DNA of 64,000 nucleotides from Actinomyces wuliandei (lineage in GTDB: Bacteria > Actinomycetota > Actinomycetes > Actinomycetales > Actinomycetaceae), in assembly GCF_004010955.1 (NCBI RefSeq), contig NZ_CP025227.1, positions 2,294,001 through 2,358,000 on the forward strand, read 5' to 3'. This document shows positions 61,712 through 64,000 of the stretch, piece by piece (the first letter of the stretch is position 1; each line of letters opens with the position of its first letter). The notes under the pieces were generated by a model that had not been told where the DNA came from, searched no databases, and worked only from the letters and a program-made list of their open reading frames with translations. The translations under genes were made by a program, and so were the position numbers.

Positions 61712-64000
61712 CAGATGCCGGGACGAGGACCTGCGCCCTGATCAGGCCCGCTGCCTCCGATGACCTCGTTCCACTGCAGAGGAGCCTCCCAGGGGTCCTG
61801 CCCCTCCACCTGCGCCGAGGGCAGGCCGCCGACGGCACCTGGGGCGTGGTCCTCCAGGAGCACCTCGGCGGGCTCGTGGGTCTGCGGTGCCGCGACGTCC
61901 CCGCCCGGCTCCAGGGGCTGTGGCTGTCGTGGTACAGGCGGTGCGGACGGCACCGGGGCGCCGTCCCCGGCCAGGTACTCGGCGGCCAGCCCCTCGTCCA
62001 CGACGCGGCCCTCGTCCCGCGTGGCCCCGTAGACGGCCTCTGCGGGCCCAGGCTCCTCCTGGGCGACCGGAGGCGCGACGTAGGGGCCGGTGGGCCTGTC
62101 CGGGATGTTGTCGGTGTCCAGCCAGTCGAAGGCGAGCCAGCGCAGCCCGGAGCGGTCCGGGGCGTAGTCAGCCAGCTCAGACACCGGCTGCCCGCCCAGC
62201 TCGGCGAAGGGGTCGGCCAGGCTCCAGGGCACCAGGACAAAGGCCCGCTCACGGGCGTGGGGGTGCGGGAGCGTCAGCCCGGGGTCGTCGGAGGAGACGC
62301 CCTCCAGGGCCACCAGGTCCACGTCCAGGGTGCGCGGCCCCCAGCGCGTGGTGCGCACCCGGCCCGCGTCACGCTCCAGCCCCTGGCACACCTCCAGCAG
62401 CTGCCTGGCAGACAGCGTGGTCAACGCCGTCACCACCGTGTTGAGGAAGTCAGGCTGGGGCTGGCTGCCCTCCGGCACTGCGGCGACGCTGCGTGCCAGC
62501 GGGGCCACCTGCATGACCTGGATCCCCTCGGTCTGGCGCAGGGTGTGCACCGCCTGGCGCAGGGTGTCCAGCAGGTGGCCCACGTTGGCACCCAGCGCGA
62601 AGACCACCCCCACCGGGCGTCCGGGCGGCTCCTCCAGCGGGTCAGCCGTTCGGCCAGCTGTCCCGGTGGAAACCGCCTCGGTCTCAGTCACGGGGGCAGG
62701 AGCCGGTTCAGCCACAGGGGCGGGAGCCGGTGAGGGCGCGACCACCTGCTCCGCGACGTCGGCCACCGGGATACCGCCCCCCTGTCCGGTGAGCTCCTGA
62801 GCGGTGGGGGCAGCAGCGGCCGACTCGCCCTGGCCCGGCCTCCCGGCAGCCTCCGCGAGGGGCCCGGGCAGCACCTGGTCGCGGTCCCAGGTGGCCCACC
62901 CTGGCCCAGCGGGCTCCTCGGCCCCCTGGACCGGCCCCTGCACCAGTGCGGCGGCGTCCTGAGCCTCCAGGAGCTCCTGCGCAGGGGCATCCTCCCGGAG
63001 GACGGCATCCTCCTGGCCGAGGGCACCACCCGGGGGCACGACGCCCTCCGCCACCGGCATGGCCTGCGTGAAGGCGGCTGGCGGGGACAGGGGCGAGGAC
63101 GGCACAGCCGGGGACACGGCAGAGGGGGACAGAGTGGAGGGGGGCAGACTGGAGGAGGTCGGAAGGTCGAGCCCGGAGGGGCCGGGCAGGTCCGTACCGG
63201 CTGCTGCCTCGCCGTGGGAGGCAGGGCTCGCCGAGGAGGCGTGCCGCCCCTCGGGCGGGGGCTGGACCGCCAGGGCGGCGGTGGACAGGTCCTCCTCCCC
63301 CTCCTTCTCCTGGAATGGCCCCACCGCCTCCTGCGGAGCCTCCGGCGCAGTACCGGCAACAGTGTCGTCGGCGGTGTCGCCGACCGTCTCGTCAGCGGTG
63401 TCGCCGACGGTCTCGTCAGCGGTGTCGTCAGCGGTGTCGCGGATCCAGGGGTCAGGTGCCCAGGGGTCAGCAGGCGCTGCCTGCGCCCCGAGGACCGCAG
63501 CCTCACCCGGCACCTCCGGCGCCTCACCGTCCGTGGCGTCGGACGCAGGCACGACCTGGTCAGCACCCACCCAGGTGGGTGCTGAGGCAGCCTCCTGACT
63601 GGGGGCAGCCTGCGCCGCTGAAGCCACCGGGGCAGCCGCCGGGGCGCCGGAGGCCGCCCACGCCGCCTGGGTCACGCCGCTGGAGACGCCCTGGGCCACC
63701 GCGCCGTCAGCCACACGGTAGATCGTGACGGAGACGTCCTCGAAGGCCACGTCCAGCGGCGCCTGGGGCTTGTGCACGGTCACCTCGACGGCGAGCACCC
63801 GGGGTACCGCGAGGACCTTCTCCGCGACACGGTCCGCCAGGGTCTCCAGCAGGCTGACCGGCTCCCCCTCGATCACGGTGACCACGGTCGTGGCCACAGC
63901 GGCGTAGTCGACGGCGTCGTCCAGGCTGTCGGTCACTGCCGCCACAGCCGTGCCGCGCTCCCCCAGGTCCAGGACGAGGTCAACGGTGAAGAGCTGCCCC
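61711..64000 (-). CDS. FolB-FolK fusion (dihydroneopterin aldolase / HPPK) with long linker, 5' end outside window
   Basis: At least 763 residues. The visible N-terminal part is FolB-like (GQLFTVDLVLDLGERG, DAVDYAAVATTVVTVIEG, LADRVAEKVL, VEVTVHKPQAPL). A low-complexity Ala/Pro/Asp-rich linker of about 350 residues follows, including a repeat with DTADETVG units. The HPPK domain then begins VGVVFALGANVGHLLDTLR and has RTTRWGPRTLDVDLVAL and LPHPHARERAFVLVP. A C-terminal tail of about 120 residues is also low complexity. Catalyses consecutive steps of folate synthesis. The start codon is beyond 64000. Confidence 0.9.
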   Translation of the reverse strand, partial: GQLFTVDLVLDLGERGTAVAAVTDSLDDAVDYAAVATTVVTVIEGEPVSLLETLADRVAEKVLAVPRVLAVEVTVHKPQAPLDVAFEDVSVTIYRVADGAVAQGVSSGVTQAAWAASGAPAAAPVASAAQAAPSQEAASAPTWVGADQVVPASDATDGEAPEVPGEAAVLGAQAAPADPWAPDPWIRDTADDTADETVGDTADETVGDTADDTVAGTAPEAPQEAVGPFQEKEGEEDLSTAALAVQPPPEGRHASSASPASHGEAAAGTDLPGPSGLDLPTSSSLPPSTLSPSAVSPAVPSSPLSPPAAFTQAMPVAEGVVPPGGALGQEDAVLREDAPAQELLEAQDAAALVQGPVQGAEEPAGPGWATWDRDQVLPGPLAEAAGRPGQGESAAAAPTAQELTGQGGGIPVADVAEQVVAPSPAPAPVAEPAPAPVTETEAVSTGTAGRTADPLEEPPGRPVGVVFALGANVGHLLDTLRQAVHTLRQTEGIQVMQVAPLARSVAAVPEGSQPQPDFLNTVVTALTTLSARQLLEVCQGLERDAGRVRTTRWGPRTLDVDLVALEGVSSDDPGLTLPHPHARERAFVLVPWSLADPFAELGGQPVSELADYAPDRSGLRWLAFDWLDTDNIPDRPTGPYVAPPVAQEEPGPAEAVYGATRDEGRVVDEGLAAEYLAGDGAPVPSAPPVPRQPQPLEPGGDVAAPQTHEPAEVLLEDHAPGAVGGLPSAQVEGQDPWEAPLQWNEVIGGSGPDQGAGPRPGI
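63367..63438. repeat. 24-bp/12-bp tandem repeat in the folB-folK linker
   Basis: Two 24-bp units (63367-63390, 63391-63414) and two 12-bp half units (to 63438), built on GTCAGCGGTGTC, encode repeated DTADETVG/DTADD. In frame, so length can vary without disrupting HPPK. Confidence 0.75.

Noticed and set aside
63059..63598. Plus-strand frames across the folB-folK linker
   Set aside because: They mirror the low-complexity linker and have no start signals or domains.
1..64000. tRNA or rRNA genes
   Set aside because: I looked for conserved T-loop and rRNA-like stretches while reading and saw none; a dedicated RNA scan could still find a missed tRNA.

Overview
This is a GC-rich (about 70 percent) actinobacterial chromosome segment. 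The gene content fits Actinomycetaceae, and Actinomyces is the most likely genus: a radA-disA-mutY neighbourhood, a short actinobacterial N-acetylglutamate synthase, a folB-folK/DUF3180/PH-domain/DUF2520/panC/panD/lysS housekeeping block, and many sugar and polyol catabolic operons. The genus is inferred from gene order and protein style, not from a marker gene. I saw no rRNA, tRNA, CRISPR array, phage or insertion sequence.

Layout. 1-5.5 kb: xylose utilisation (xylB partial, xylA, a divergent ROK repressor) followed by transketolase. 5.5-10 kb: a lower-GC accessory patch with a small membrane protein, a frameshifted secreted amidase-domain protein and an ABC-2-like exporter operon. 10.4-16.7 kb: radA, disA, a disordered single-span membrane protein, mutY and an argA-type acetyltransferase. 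16.7-26.6 kb: SorC- and DeoR-type regulators and a six-gene minus-strand operon (araB-like kinase, RpiB-type isomerase, unknown membrane protein, AraL-like HAD phosphatase, second FGGY kinase, AraM-like glycerol-1-phosphate dehydrogenase). 27-31.5 kb: glycerol use (glpD, glpF, glpK). 31.5-51.1 kb: lactate and polyol use (lldP, a MFS polyol permease, a mannitol/arabinitol-type dehydrogenase, lutABC), interrupted by an imperfect 4.6-4.7 kb tandem duplication. Each copy carries a small secretion-like operon (WXG100-like protein, 445-aa WXG protein, 85-aa and 31-aa small proteins, a lipoprotein) and a DeoR regulator. 51.1-64 kb: vapBC, lysS, a frameshifted gene, a DUF559-like gene, damaged panD with intact panC, a DivIVA-domain protein, a DUF2520 protein, PH-domain genes (one decayed), DUF3180 and a folB-folK fusion running off the end.

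Two observations stand out. First, a 12-bp motif (TGCACATCTTCA and its reverse complement) occurs only between genes, in alternating orientation, with a strict 25-bp start-to-start step inside each array and outer steps of 80, 91, 102 or 124 bp (one of 90), that is, helically phased increments of 11 bp. Arrays lie about 295 bp before both lldP and lutA, before the DeoR gene and before vapBC, so this looks like a looping operator system tied to lactate genes. Second, the two tandem copies look the same at nearly every position I compared, except for a block of about 110 bp in the lipoprotein gene that has been replaced by a strongly diverged allele, plus a 61-bp difference in a downstream hairpin repeat.

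Several genes (amidase, 54.0-55.2 kb gene, panD, YdbT-like gene) carry frameshifts or stops, some at short homopolymers. They may be real pseudogenes or sequencing errors; the reads would decide.
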